From positions 1 to 64,000 of the forward strand of contig CAYPJU010000003.1 in NCBI GenBank assembly GCA_964411125.1: a stretch of 64,000 bases of DNA. Direction: 5' to 3'. Each line of letters begins with the position of its first letter. The stretch's first letter is position 1. A model generated the notes under the pieces. It searched no databases, was not told the origin of the DNA, and was given only the letters and a program-made list of their open reading frames with translations. Origin of the DNA: JBFIHF01 sp964411125. Lineage in GTDB: Bacteria > Myxococcota_A > Bradymonadia > Bradymonadales > Bradymonadaceae. Position numbers and translations under genes: made by a program. Shown piece after piece: positions 35,114 to 43,397 of this stretch.

Positions 35114-35965
35114 TCAGAGGCCTCCGAGCCGTTGCCCCATTCGGACCGCTTCCCCCGCCACGAGCTCTTCGTCGAACCGGAAATCGGGGTTCGAGACGAG
35201 GAGGATCACCGTCGAGCCGAGGTTGAACTGCCCGAGCGGCCCGCCAGCCTCCAACTCCACACGCTCCTCGAGATCGAAGTCGAGCCGACGCCGGAAAGAA
35301 GCGTTGGTGTGGATGGGGTGGAATGCCAGAGTCATCTTGCCGACGCAGGTCGCGCCGACCATGCAGACGCCGACTTCACCGAGGGCGTCGTTTTCGATGA
35401 AGGTCGTGAGGCGCTCGTTGACGACGAAGAGCCGATCCACATGCTCCACGGCGAACGGATTCACCGGCCACAGATGCCCGGGTACGTAGCCGAGCCGATG
35501 AACTTCACCGGACACGGGCGCGTGGACACGGTGGTAGTCCCGCGGCGAGAGGTAGATGGTCGCGAACGATCCCCCCTCGAATCGCTGTGCATCGCGACCG
35601 CTGTCGAGCAGATCGACGAGCCGATAGGTCTTCCCCTTTGCCTGGACGAGCGTTTCGTCCCGGATCGATCCGAACTGGTCGATCCGTCCGTCCGCGGGCG
35701 AGACCAGGTCCCCCGCCTTTTCCGCCTCGATGTCGCGGACCCCTTCTTTGAGCTCACGAGTGAAAAAGGCGTTCACGCTCGAATAGGAGGACGGGCTTCG
35801 AGCGCTCTCGGACAGGTCGACGCCTGCGAGCGCCGCGAAGCTTCGGTTGACCGGCCCCCGCAGCGGCCCCGGGAGGGGAATCTCGGCGAGTCCCCCGACA
35901 GCGCGGCTCACCACGTTTTTCGGCAGCAGTTTGAGTGCAGAGAACTTGACGCGATCGCGAACCAT
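35114..35965 (-). CDS. psd: Phosphatidylserine decarboxylase proenzyme
   Basis: 283 residues, normal for the bacterial enzyme. It makes phosphatidylethanolamine in the inner membrane. The self-cleavage motif LGST (around residue 250, FNLGSTVILL) that forms the pyruvoyl group is present, with the YHRVHAPVSG motif holding the catalytic His and the SPADGRI motif near residue 88. The ribosome site is weak. The small membrane-protein gene 39 bp upstream is on the same strand and may be co-transcribed. Confidence 0.92.
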   Translation of the reverse strand: MVRDRVKFSALKLLPKNVVSRAVGGLAEIPLPGPLRGPVNRSFAALAGVDLSESARSPSSYSSVNAFFTRELKEGVRDIEAEKAGDLVSPADGRIDQFGSIRDETLVQAKGKTYRLVDLLDSGRDAQRFEGGSFATIYLSPRDYHRVHAPVSGEVHRLGYVPGHLWPVNPFAVEHVDRLFVVNERLTTFIENDALGEVGVCMVGATCVGKMTLAFHPIHTNASFRRRLDFDLEERVELEAGGPLGQFNLGSTVILLVSNPDFRFDEELVAGEAVRMGQRLGGL

Positions 35966-36004
35966 CGGACCACTACTCGTAAGGAGGAGCTGATTGAGCG
36001 GGCT

Positions 36005-36193
36005 TTAGAACCGAAGGCCCCATTTCGCTCGATACTGAAACCATCGATAGGCCAGCACGGCGGTAACCGGGCCGCCGAAGAGCAAGAAGAGCGGGTGCAG
36101 GACGAAACAGAGCAGCAGCGTCGCAGTCAACGATCCAAAGGCGGCAAAGCCCTTGTTCCTCGCAGTCCGTTTGGTCAGTTCCGTTCGTCGCAT
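36005..36193 (-). CDS. Small membrane protein, two predicted helices
   Basis: 62 residues: a basic N-terminus (RRTELTKRTARNKG) and two hydrophobic segments at about 18-35 and 37-48, ending YRAKWGLRF. It starts 39 bp upstream of psd and is on the same strand, so it might be a small partner or regulator, but I do not recognise the family. The ribosome site is modest. A chance open frame is possible; coding is supported by position and the positive-inside pattern. Confidence 0.5.
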   Translation of the reverse strand: MRRTELTKRTARNKGFAAFGSLTATLLLCFVLHPLFLLFGGPVTAVLAYRWFQYRAKWGLRF

Positions 36194-36381
36194 CTTCGGC
36201 CTCGGCGTCTCGGTGGAAGACTAAAACATCGGCGCCCATATAACAACGGACTCCCGCCGGACAATTCCCCCGCCCCGGCTGGGGACGGGGCACCATTTCT
36301 GCTCTCGATCACGCCGACGTTTGCGTGGTAGGCTTCCCATCCTCGGACAACAATCAAATTCCGTCGGTTTTCGGGACTTTC

Positions 36382-37719
36382 ATGAATCGATACTTCGGTC
36401 TACACACCCTCGAAGGTGAGTGGCACGCCCTGCTTCCGCGCTATCTTCTGCTCTCCGACCACCTGAAGGGAAAACGCGTTCTCGACATCGGATGCGGTAG
36501 CGGTATCGGCGCCTCGCTCCTCCTCGAGTTGGGGGCCTCCGCGGTAGACGCCATCGACCACCGTCCCGCGGTGCTCGAGCTGGCGCGGATGAAGCACGCC
36601 AAGCCGGGGCTCGATTTCCACGTGATGTTCTGGGAGGAGCTGAACTTCCCCGAGCATACGTTCGACCTCGTCACCTGTTTCGACCCGTCTTCCCCCGTCA
36701 CCGACCCGAGCCTCATCACCGAGGTTCGTCGAGTCCTCAAGGAAGACGGCTCATACGTCTGCGCGATCGAGCGCCGCCCCATGCGCGGGTTCGAACGCCT
36801 CCTGCCCCGCTACGGGTACGCCGACGCCGCCGAGTCGATCGACGTTCACCCGCACGACGAACGTCCTCCGCAGGTCGGCGAGCTCCACACCGCCTTCGAA
36901 GCCACCGCCTCCGTTCTGCAACGACCGACCCTGACGTTTTCGTTCTCGGGCGAGGGCGACGACGAACCGACCGAAGGCGACGGCCGCCTCAAGAACCGCG
37001 ATGGCGAAGAGCCCGCCGTCGAGATCTGGTTCTGTGGGGGCGCGGTCGCGGCCGAACCGCCACGGCGTCGTATCGAACTCCCCTATTTCGGGCTCGTGGA
37101 GCGCCTTGCGCAAGTCCACAACGATTTGCAGATGCGGCAAGTCCAGCGGTACGGAGACGACGGGGACTTCTTCGACGAGATCGTAGAACCGGACGGATCG
37201 GGCGAAGACGTCGAGCGCGACCGCACGCCAACCAACGAGTTCAAGGTCGTCTCCTTCGACGACGAGCAACCAACCGGGATGCACAAGCGGCCCCCGGGCG
37301 GCGAGAAGGACGACCAGCTCGAAGCCCAGCTCAACGAACTGTCGGCGCTCTATCAACGGGTCCGACACGACTTCCAGAACGTCGTCTCCGACGCTCAACG
37401 CGCGCTCCAGGAACGCGACGTCTACATCGAGCACCTCGTCGATCAGGTCCACAACCTTCAGGAGAGGTTCCGAAAGGACCGCCCCGCCGAGGAGTCGCTC
37501 GACGAGATGACCAACGTCTTCGACGAGCCACTCGCCGAGACCTCCGACGCCGAAGACGACGAACCGCCGGCACCGAACCTGGGGGGACCAGACTCCGCAG
37601 CGGAGGACGACGAAGACTCGGGCCTCGGCGAGGAATCGAGCTCCGACGGACTGGGAGAAGAGTCCAGCTCCGACGGGCTAGCGGAGGAATCGAGCTCAGA
37701 CGCGAAGGACGAAGAATGA
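36382..37719 (+). CDS. SAM-dependent methyltransferase with acidic repetitive C-terminus
   Basis: 445 residues. Motif I RVLDIGCGSGIGASLLLELG (about 33-52) and the following strand pattern mark a class I methyltransferase in the first 190 residues. A helical, Gln/Arg-rich coiled-coil section (about 295-380) follows, and then a strongly acidic Ser/Asp/Glu tail that ends in three copies of a nine-residue unit, GLGEESSSD. I chose the ATG at 36382; an earlier in-frame start at 36325 lacks a ribosome site. The stop overlaps the FadL-type gene by 4 bp, so the two are translationally coupled. Confidence 0.78.
   Translation: MNRYFGLHTLEGEWHALLPRYLLLSDHLKGKRVLDIGCGSGIGASLLLELGASAVDAIDHRPAVLELARMKHAKPGLDFHVMFWEELNFPEHTFDLVTCFDPSSPVTDPSLITEVRRVLKEDGSYVCAIERRPMRGFERLLPRYGYADAAESIDVHPHDERPPQVGELHTAFEATASVLQRPTLTFSFSGEGDDEPTEGDGRLKNRDGEEPAVEIWFCGGAVAAEPPRRRIELPYFGLVERLAQVHNDLQMRQVQRYGDDGDFFDEIVEPDGSGEDVERDRTPTNEFKVVSFDDEQPTGMHKRPPGGEKDDQLEAQLNELSALYQRVRHDFQNVVSDAQRALQERDVYIEHLVDQVHNLQERFRKDRPAEESLDEMTNVFDEPLAETSDAEDDEPPAPNLGGPDSAAEDDEDSGLGEESSSDGLGEESSSDGLAEESSSDAKDEE
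37621..37701. repeat. 27-bp tandem repeat, three copies
   Basis: Three consecutive 27-bp units encoding GLGEESSSD near the end of the methyltransferase gene, with synonymous and one Gly-to-Ala difference. Frame-neutral unit length means it can expand without breaking the protein. Confidence 0.8.
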
Positions 37720-39179
37720 AGCTCAAGAGCAGCTTGATCGTCGTGCTCACCCTCGTCGCGTCGGACGCGTTCGCCGCAGGCTTCGAGGTCGGGGAGAACA
37801 CGGCGCTCTCGAACGCACGCGGCGGCACCGGCGTCGTCTCCAAGTCCGACCCTAGCGCGACCTACTTCAACCCCGGGCGCCTCGCGTTCACCTCCGACAC
37901 GCAGATCATGCTCGACTCCAACCTGGTCGACTTGAACCTCGAGTTCCAACGCGATCCGCTGGTACTTCCGCGCGAGACTCGCGAGTTCGAACCGGTTCGA
38001 AACCAGGCGAGCCCCTTCCCGGTCCCTTACTTCGGCGCGAGCCACGAGCTGATCGAGGACAAGCTGACGATCGGCCTCACCGTCCAGGGGCCTCACGCCT
38101 ACGGGCACCGCTGCTTCACCGAGGTGGTCGACGGCGAATGCCAGATCGATTTCGAGAACGCCGGGCGGCACATGATCGTGGGCTCGAACCTCCTGCAGGT
38201 CTATTTCCTGCTCGGGGTGGGCTACAAGATCGACATGAAGAGGGGGTCGCTCGGGATCGGGCTCGCCGGCGGCCCCGCATGGCAGAACAACTCGCTGACG
38301 CTCGTCGTCGACCAGGTCGGCACCAACGTCGGTTCACCGTACCGCGAAGATCCCGACTCCCAGGCAATCTTCCGCGCAAAGAGCCTTCAGGCGTGGCGCC
38401 CTGCATTCGTCGGTGGGATCGCATGGGAAGCAGACGACGGCGTCAGGCTGGGCCTTTCGTGGCGTCCACCGATCGCGTGGGAGGCCCAGGGCAACGTCGA
38501 GCTCGATCTCCCCGAGGCAGTCGAGGAGCTCATCGAACTACGCGGCGACGAACTCACGCTCGTCACGAACCAGGCCGGCTCGCTGCGTTTTGGCTGGGGA
38601 TACGCAATGGGCAAGCACCCACGCTTCGAAGAACGTCCGCTTTTCGACGTCGAGATGAACGTGGTGTGGGAGAACTGGTCGATCGTCCGATCGTTCGAAA
38701 CGCGTCCCGACATCGAACTCGTCCCCGCCGGGATCGAGTCGCAGGCGCAACAGCTAGCGCCGGTGGTCCAACCGAAAAACTATCAGGACGCGTTCTCGCT
38801 GCGCCTCGGATCGACCGTGGCCCCCCTCCCCTGGTTGAGCCTGCATTGGGGTGGCTTCTTCGAGACAGCCGCTCAGAGCAAGGCGAACACCAACCTCGAT
38901 TTCGTGACGTGGGAGCGCGCCGCCGGTTCTCTCGGGTTCACGCTGCACACTTTCTCGTGGCTCGACGTCACGTCGAGCTTCACGTTCGTCCACTCTCCCG
39001 AGCGACGGGTGACCGACGGCCAGGTCTACAGCCAGATTCCACTCTCGCAGTGCACGTACCCCGACTACGCCGAAGACGCATGCGAATCGAAGGGTACCCC
39101 GCCGGGAAACGTCCAGAACAACGGCGTGTGGCGAAACAGTTTCCTGATCTACGGTCTGGGGCTTCGCTCCAAGTTCTGA
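37716..39179 (+). CDS. FadL/OmpP1-type outer-membrane channel (second copy)
   Basis: 487 residues. Signal peptide MKLKSSLIVVLTLVASDAFAA, then AGFEVGENTALSNARGGTGV and the NPG version of the plug motif (YFNPGRLAF). Regular beta strands follow and the protein ends in Phe (GLGLRSKF). It is larger than the copy at 6599 and has Cys-containing loops (HRCFTEVVDGECQ, QCTYPDYAEDACESK). A hydrophobic solute, not necessarily fatty acid, is expected. The start overlaps the methyltransferase stop by 4 bp. Confidence 0.82.
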   Translation: MKLKSSLIVVLTLVASDAFAAGFEVGENTALSNARGGTGVVSKSDPSATYFNPGRLAFTSDTQIMLDSNLVDLNLEFQRDPLVLPRETREFEPVRNQASPFPVPYFGASHELIEDKLTIGLTVQGPHAYGHRCFTEVVDGECQIDFENAGRHMIVGSNLLQVYFLLGVGYKIDMKRGSLGIGLAGGPAWQNNSLTLVVDQVGTNVGSPYREDPDSQAIFRAKSLQAWRPAFVGGIAWEADDGVRLGLSWRPPIAWEAQGNVELDLPEAVEELIELRGDELTLVTNQAGSLRFGWGYAMGKHPRFEERPLFDVEMNVVWENWSIVRSFETRPDIELVPAGIESQAQQLAPVVQPKNYQDAFSLRLGSTVAPLPWLSLHWGGFFETAAQSKANTNLDFVTWERAAGSLGFTLHTFSWLDVTSSFTFVHSPERRVTDGQVYSQIPLSQCTYPDYAEDACESKGTPPGNVQNNGVWRNSFLIYGLGLRSKF

Positions 39180-39206
39180 CGACGACGCCCGCTGCCCGCC
39201 GGCGAA

Positions 39207-39857
39207 TCAATCCCCCGCCGTCGGCTCGACGAGGTCCGCTCTCAACAGAGCGATGTCGACCCGGGTGGACGAATCGTCGGCGAGCGTCCGCTCGAGAGAG
39301 TCGATGATTCGCAGGGACTCCCGAGGATGCCCCTCACGCAAATCCTCGGCCAATTCGAAGAGCATTTCCGGGGCGTCCGCGTGCCCCTCCAACATCTCGG
39401 CCACTACGTCCTGCGGTGAGCTCTTCCCCTCCGAGATTCGAACGAGAGCCCTGCACCGCAGCAGGTCCTGATCTTCGGGCCAACGCTGCAGCCCACCCTC
39501 CAGCAATTCGAAGGCTTCACCGTGACTGCCCGCTTTCGCCGAGGCGATGGCCGCAGCGACTGTCACGTCGCGATAATCGATCGCGACGTGATCGGTCGGC
39601 GCCCGCAGGATCGCCAGCGCCGCGGCGAGGAACCCCGCGTCGTCCCCGGCCCGCCTCGCAGCTCGCGCCCAGGCCCATCGCTCCAGATCGTTCAGCTCTC
39701 CCACCTGGAGCCCGTCCCTCGCCCCGGCGAGGATCGCGTCGTGACGGCGCATCTGGGCCGTGGTCACGACGTCCCACGCGTCCCATTGGTAGCCGAGCTC
39801 TTCCTCGACATATTCGGGGTAGTCGTCTTCGAGATCCTCAATCACTGGCACCACCAT
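39207..39857 (-). CDS. Helical-repeat-like protein, unknown function
   Basis: About 216 residues, rich in Ala/Leu/Glu helices with regular spacing (AWARAARRAGDDAGFLAAAL, EAFELLEGGLQRWPEDQDLL) reminiscent of TPR or HEAT-type repeats. No signal peptide. I chose the ATG at 39857; it overlaps the end of the metallopeptidase gene by 20 bp and lacks a clear ribosome site, so an internal GTG is possible. Probably co-transcribed after the metallopeptidase gene. Function unknown. Confidence 0.6.
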   Translation of the reverse strand: MVVPVIEDLEDDYPEYVEEELGYQWDAWDVVTTAQMRRHDAILAGARDGLQVGELNDLERWAWARAARRAGDDAGFLAAALAILRAPTDHVAIDYRDVTVAAAIASAKAGSHGEAFELLEGGLQRWPEDQDLLRCRALVRISEGKSSPQDVVAEMLEGHADAPEMLFELAEDLREGHPRESLRIIDSLERTLADDSSTRVDIALLRADLVEPTAGD

Positions 39858-41361
39858 GGGGAGGAAGCCCGAGGATAGCCCGATAGGTCGGTGCAGATCC
39901 ATCGAGCGGACTCAAGCGCCCAGGCGAAGATGTGGTCTCGGGGAGCCAGTGCAACCCGACTGCCGCGAAGAGCCCCCGAACATCGATCGGCTCGCCGGCC
40001 CGAACATGCTGCCGCCACACCGTTTCGGTCGCTGGCAAGGGTCGGTCCGTGACGTCCTGAAGAACCTTCAGGAGGGTCGATCCGTCGTATCCGGCGCGGT
40101 CCGCTCGCCGAATGGCGAGCGCCAGCCACGAGCCGACCCTCTCTTCGCCCTGCGTGTCGACCAGGAGAGCTCGATCGATGGCGAGCGCCAGCAGCGCCCC
40201 GAAGTCGTAAGGAAAACGTCGCACGTCGATCGCGCTGCCCGATGTACCGCCCGCGAGCGGATTCTTTAGGTAGTTGCTCGCGATGCGGGCGAGCTCTGCG
40301 AGGGCGAACTTCTCGTCCACCATCCTCAGCGACGCTGCGGTCTGCAGGGCGACGTAATGTGTGACGCCCTCCTTGAACCAGCGCGTCGCCGCCTCCGCCT
40401 CGGGTCGAGGGACCAGCGTGTGGCCGTTCCACAGGTGAAGGGCCTCGTGGGCGACCAGCAGGCGAACCTCCTGCATGTCGGCCACCCCCTTGGGCAACTC
40501 GACGACGAACCCGCCCCGCCTTCCGGTTCCGGAGAGGCGACCGCCAGAATCAACGGTTCGGACGTATACGGCGACCGCACCTGCCGAGCCGAAACGTCGC
40601 TCGTATTCGGCGACGATCCGCGAGACGTTTTGGCCGAGATCTGAAGAGTTCCCCGAGAACTCGGGCGAGAAAGCAACCGTGACCTCACCCGAGGTTTTCG
40701 GCTGGAACAGCTCCAGCTTCGGCCCGGTCACGACGAACGCGTCTCGGAGCGCCCCTACATCGGCGGCGACGAAGCCGTGCACGGTGCGAGAAGGATCGGC
40801 GACCGAGCCACGCTCGCCGAGCTTCTTCCACGTCGCGACGACCGGCCATCCGACGGGGGCGTGGACCTCGACCGGGATCGATTGCGACCGTTCCACGATC
40901 TGGCGCGCAGGGGTGACGAGAAACGTCTGACCAAAGGCCACTACGCCCGAACCGTCCCGTTGTGCGTGGAACTTGCTCCCGGCGCCGAGCTCGACGCGGT
41001 ACGCGAGCTCGATCCAGTCGGCGTCGGCTGAGTCGACGTCGACGAACCCACCGTTTCGGTCGATGAGGACCTCCCTGGGGCCGTCGGGAGCCGTCGCGGC
41101 GCCGATGCGCAGCGAGTCGGCGTAATCGTCGCGTCCTGCCCACTCTGCGGGCAAGAAGAGCCGCGTCCGCTCGGGGGGGCCGAGCAGACGAAGGCGGACG
41201 TCGAGGAAGTCGCCGGCGGGCTCGAGCCGATACCATAAGATGTTGCGCGAACCCGAGTTCTTCGATCCGGCCGGAGCCGTCCCCACGAGCCCGTCCGGGG
41301 CGCCTACACGGCCCGAACAAGACGCGCAGAGGAACCACACGAGGCAGACGACGAGCGACAT
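39838..41361 (-). CDS. M61/M1-like zinc metallopeptidase lipoprotein
   Basis: 507 residues. The signal sequence MSLVVCLVWFLCASC gives a lipidation Cys at about 15. The catalytic region reads VAHEALHLWNGH (HExxH zinc motif), with the third ligand in WFKEGVTHYVAL about 27 residues on. This HExxH...WF.EG spacing is the gluzincin signature of family M61 (glycyl aminopeptidase-like), related to M1. A beta-rich N-terminal half (residues 40-250) fits the M61 N-terminal domains. Start at ATG 41361 chosen because the signal peptide begins there; the earlier open frame lies across the divergent promoter. Probably an envelope peptidase; substrate unknown. Confidence 0.75.
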   Translation of the reverse strand: MSLVVCLVWFLCASCSGRVGAPDGLVGTAPAGSKNSGSRNILWYRLEPAGDFLDVRLRLLGPPERTRLFLPAEWAGRDDYADSLRIGAATAPDGPREVLIDRNGGFVDVDSADADWIELAYRVELGAGSKFHAQRDGSGVVAFGQTFLVTPARQIVERSQSIPVEVHAPVGWPVVATWKKLGERGSVADPSRTVHGFVAADVGALRDAFVVTGPKLELFQPKTSGEVTVAFSPEFSGNSSDLGQNVSRIVAEYERRFGSAGAVAVYVRTVDSGGRLSGTGRRGGFVVELPKGVADMQEVRLLVAHEALHLWNGHTLVPRPEAEAATRWFKEGVTHYVALQTAASLRMVDEKFALAELARIASNYLKNPLAGGTSGSAIDVRRFPYDFGALLALAIDRALLVDTQGEERVGSWLALAIRRADRAGYDGSTLLKVLQDVTDRPLPATETVWRQHVRAGEPIDVRGLFAAVGLHWLPETTSSPGRLSPLDGSAPTYRAILGLPPHGGASD

Positions 41362-41374
41362 CCAGCGCTGCGGG

Positions 41375-41402
41375 TTGCCGCGAGTGCCCTGCGGCGTATA
41401 TA
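41375..41402 (+). promoter_or_regulatory. Sigma-70-type promoter for the response-regulator operon
   Basis: TTGCCG (41375-41380) and TATATA (41397-41402) separated by 16 bp, about 35 bp upstream of the response regulator ATG. It lies just upstream of the divergent metallopeptidase gene, so the regulatory region is short. Confidence 0.55.
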
Positions 41403-41437
41403 TAAGGGCAGTTCGTCCCACTACGAAGCTTCGGGTC

Positions 41438-42910
41438 ATGTACAACGTCCTCATCGTCGACGAGGAGGAACACCTCCTTTCGGCTCTCGAGCAGAATCTC
41501 TTTCCCGATCGCGACGACATCGCCATTACCGTGGCGACAGACGGCGAAACAGGGCTGGAGAAACTCCGCGAGGGCCCATTCGATCTGCTGATCTCCGACA
41601 TCAAGATGCCGGGCCGAATCGACGGATTCCAGCTCATCCTGCGTGCCAAAGAGGTCGCGCCCGATGCCCGTGTCATCATCATGACGGCGTTCGGGTCGAA
41701 CCGCGTTCAAAACTTCGCGGAACGAATCGGCATTACGCACTACATCGAAAAGCCGTTCAATACGAGCGAGCTTCGAGACGCGGTGCTGGAGATCCTCGAC
41801 GAAAAGGAAGGGTTTCAGGGTGTGCTCTCCGACCTGGAGCTCACCGACATCATCCAGATGCTCTGTCTCGCCCGACGAACTGCCCTTCTCCACCTGAAGC
41901 ATCGAGACCGTCGTGGCCGGATCATCTTCGACAACGGGGAGATCACGCACGCGGAGTTCGACGACCTGGTCGGCGAAAAGGCCGTCTACCGCATGCTCGC
42001 CCTTCGACAGGGCGACATCTTCATGCAGAGCGACTTCAAGCCACACGAACGAACGATCGAGGTAGGCTGGCAGGACGTACTCTTCGAAGGGGTCAAGCGC
42101 GCCGACGAAGAACGCCTCGAGATCGAGGCGCAGGAAGACGACGAGGTCGCCGACGCGTTCGGAACCCGAGAGAAGACCGTCCACGGGGTCCCCGCCGCGG
42201 GCCCCGAGCCTCCCGCCGCCGAAGCCGATGCGCTGGAGTCCTTCTTTTCGGAAGACGAGCTCGCCGAGATCGAACAGGCGACGGTGGACGCCGCGCTCGA
42301 CGACCGGAAGCTGCCGTTCGCAACCCTCGACGAGCACTCCGACGACGTCCTCGTCCCGGATTCTCGGGACGAAACGGACGATTTCCGGACGCCGTTTCAA
42401 CGCGAGGCGTCCGCCATCATCAAGCGGACCGGCGATCACGACGCGACGCCGCGCAAGCGGCAACGAACCGAGGAGCATACCGTCGCGAAAGCCAGGCCTG
42501 CCGCGTCGTCGCAGCCTGCCCCCGCTGCGGACCCCAAGGACATCGAGGAGCTGCTCGCCGAGTTCGCGCGTGACTGCCCGGGTCTGCGGCAGACCGGTGT
42601 CCTCTCCGTCGATGACGGCTTGCCGATCGCGTTCGTCAATTCGGAGGTCGACGGTTACGACCCCGAATCGATGGCGGCACTCTTCGGGAAGATCGTCCAC
42701 AGCGCTCGAAGCACGGTCGACAGCTTCCGCGACGACGAATTCGTGGAGCTACAGCTAGCCGTCGGAACCTCCTACATCCTGGTCCGGGTCGTCCCCGGCT
42801 CGAGCCATCTCCACGTCGCGGTGATCGACCGTACGGTCTCGCTCGGCGTCGCGATCGTTCTCATGAGGCGCTTTCAGAACCAACTGCTCGACTCGGAGCT
42901 GACGTCATGA
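41438..42910 (+). CDS. Response regulator fused to PATAN (DUF4388) and Roadblock/LC7
   Basis: 490 residues. Receiver domain 1-122 with the phosphoacceptor Asp54 (LLISDIKMPG), acidic pocket (VDEEEH) and conserved Lys106 (IEKPF), so it should be phosphorylatable. Residues about 126-240 are a PATAN-like module (GFQGVLSDLELTDIIQML then LLHLKHRDRRGRIIFDNGEI). A Pro/Ala/Glu linker follows; residues about 370-490 are a Roadblock/LC7 fold (DIEELLAEFARDCPGLRQTGVLS). Such domains act on small Ras-like GTPases in polarity. The next gene overlaps by 4 bp and encodes another Roadblock-like protein, so they probably form one complex. No DNA-binding domain. Confidence 0.85.
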   Translation: MYNVLIVDEEEHLLSALEQNLFPDRDDIAITVATDGETGLEKLREGPFDLLISDIKMPGRIDGFQLILRAKEVAPDARVIIMTAFGSNRVQNFAERIGITHYIEKPFNTSELRDAVLEILDEKEGFQGVLSDLELTDIIQMLCLARRTALLHLKHRDRRGRIIFDNGEITHAEFDDLVGEKAVYRMLALRQGDIFMQSDFKPHERTIEVGWQDVLFEGVKRADEERLEIEAQEDDEVADAFGTREKTVHGVPAAGPEPPAAEADALESFFSEDELAEIEQATVDAALDDRKLPFATLDEHSDDVLVPDSRDETDDFRTPFQREASAIIKRTGDHDATPRKRQRTEEHTVAKARPAASSQPAPAADPKDIEELLAEFARDCPGLRQTGVLSVDDGLPIAFVNSEVDGYDPESMAALFGKIVHSARSTVDSFRDDEFVELQLAVGTSYILVRVVPGSSHLHVAVIDRTVSLGVAIVLMRRFQNQLLDSELTS

Positions 42911-43290
42911 AGCTGTTCGAAACGCTCCAACGGATCACCAACGATCTCCCGGGCTGCCAGTCCAACAGCGTCGTATCGCTCGAGACCGGGCTCAGCCTGG
43001 CCTGCGTCGCACCCGCCGGCCCCGACAACGCAGCGAGCGCCGACGCGTTCCATTGCAACCTGTACCGGCTCGTCCAGGACGCCCTCGAAGAGTTGGGGGA
43101 GGATGGTTCGGTCGACGACGTCGTCGTGCAAGGCGGAAAGCGTACGTTCGTCTCTCGCCCCCTCGGCGACACCGGCTACTTCTGGCACATCTCGACGTCG
43201 ATCGAGACTACGCTCGGCTTCACCCAGGCAGTGATGCGGAAATACGAGGCCGAGGTCCGGGAAGGAATCGACGAGCTACTCACCGCGTGA
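42907..43290 (+). CDS. Roadblock/LC7-like protein
   Basis: 127 residues, one domain. The pattern MKLFETLQRITNDLPGCQSNSVVSLETGLSLACVAPAG resembles the Roadblock/LC7 fold seen at the end of the preceding gene (helix, strands, then ELGEDGSVDDVVVQGGKRTF). It overlaps the response regulator stop by 4 bp, so it is translationally coupled and presumably a partner. MglB-like GTPase-activating proteins are the best known members; whether this has that role is not shown. Confidence 0.7.
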   Translation: MKLFETLQRITNDLPGCQSNSVVSLETGLSLACVAPAGPDNAASADAFHCNLYRLVQDALEELGEDGSVDDVVVQGGKRTFVSRPLGDTGYFWHISTSIETTLGFTQAVMRKYEAEVREGIDELLTA

Positions 43291-43397
43291 CGAACTCCGC
43301 GGTCACACTTCGCTGAAACCACTCCTCTACATCCGGCGTGCGCGCCGAAACATCGAGAACCGCCGACGGCGACGACGCGGGAGGACTGCCCCCCGAC

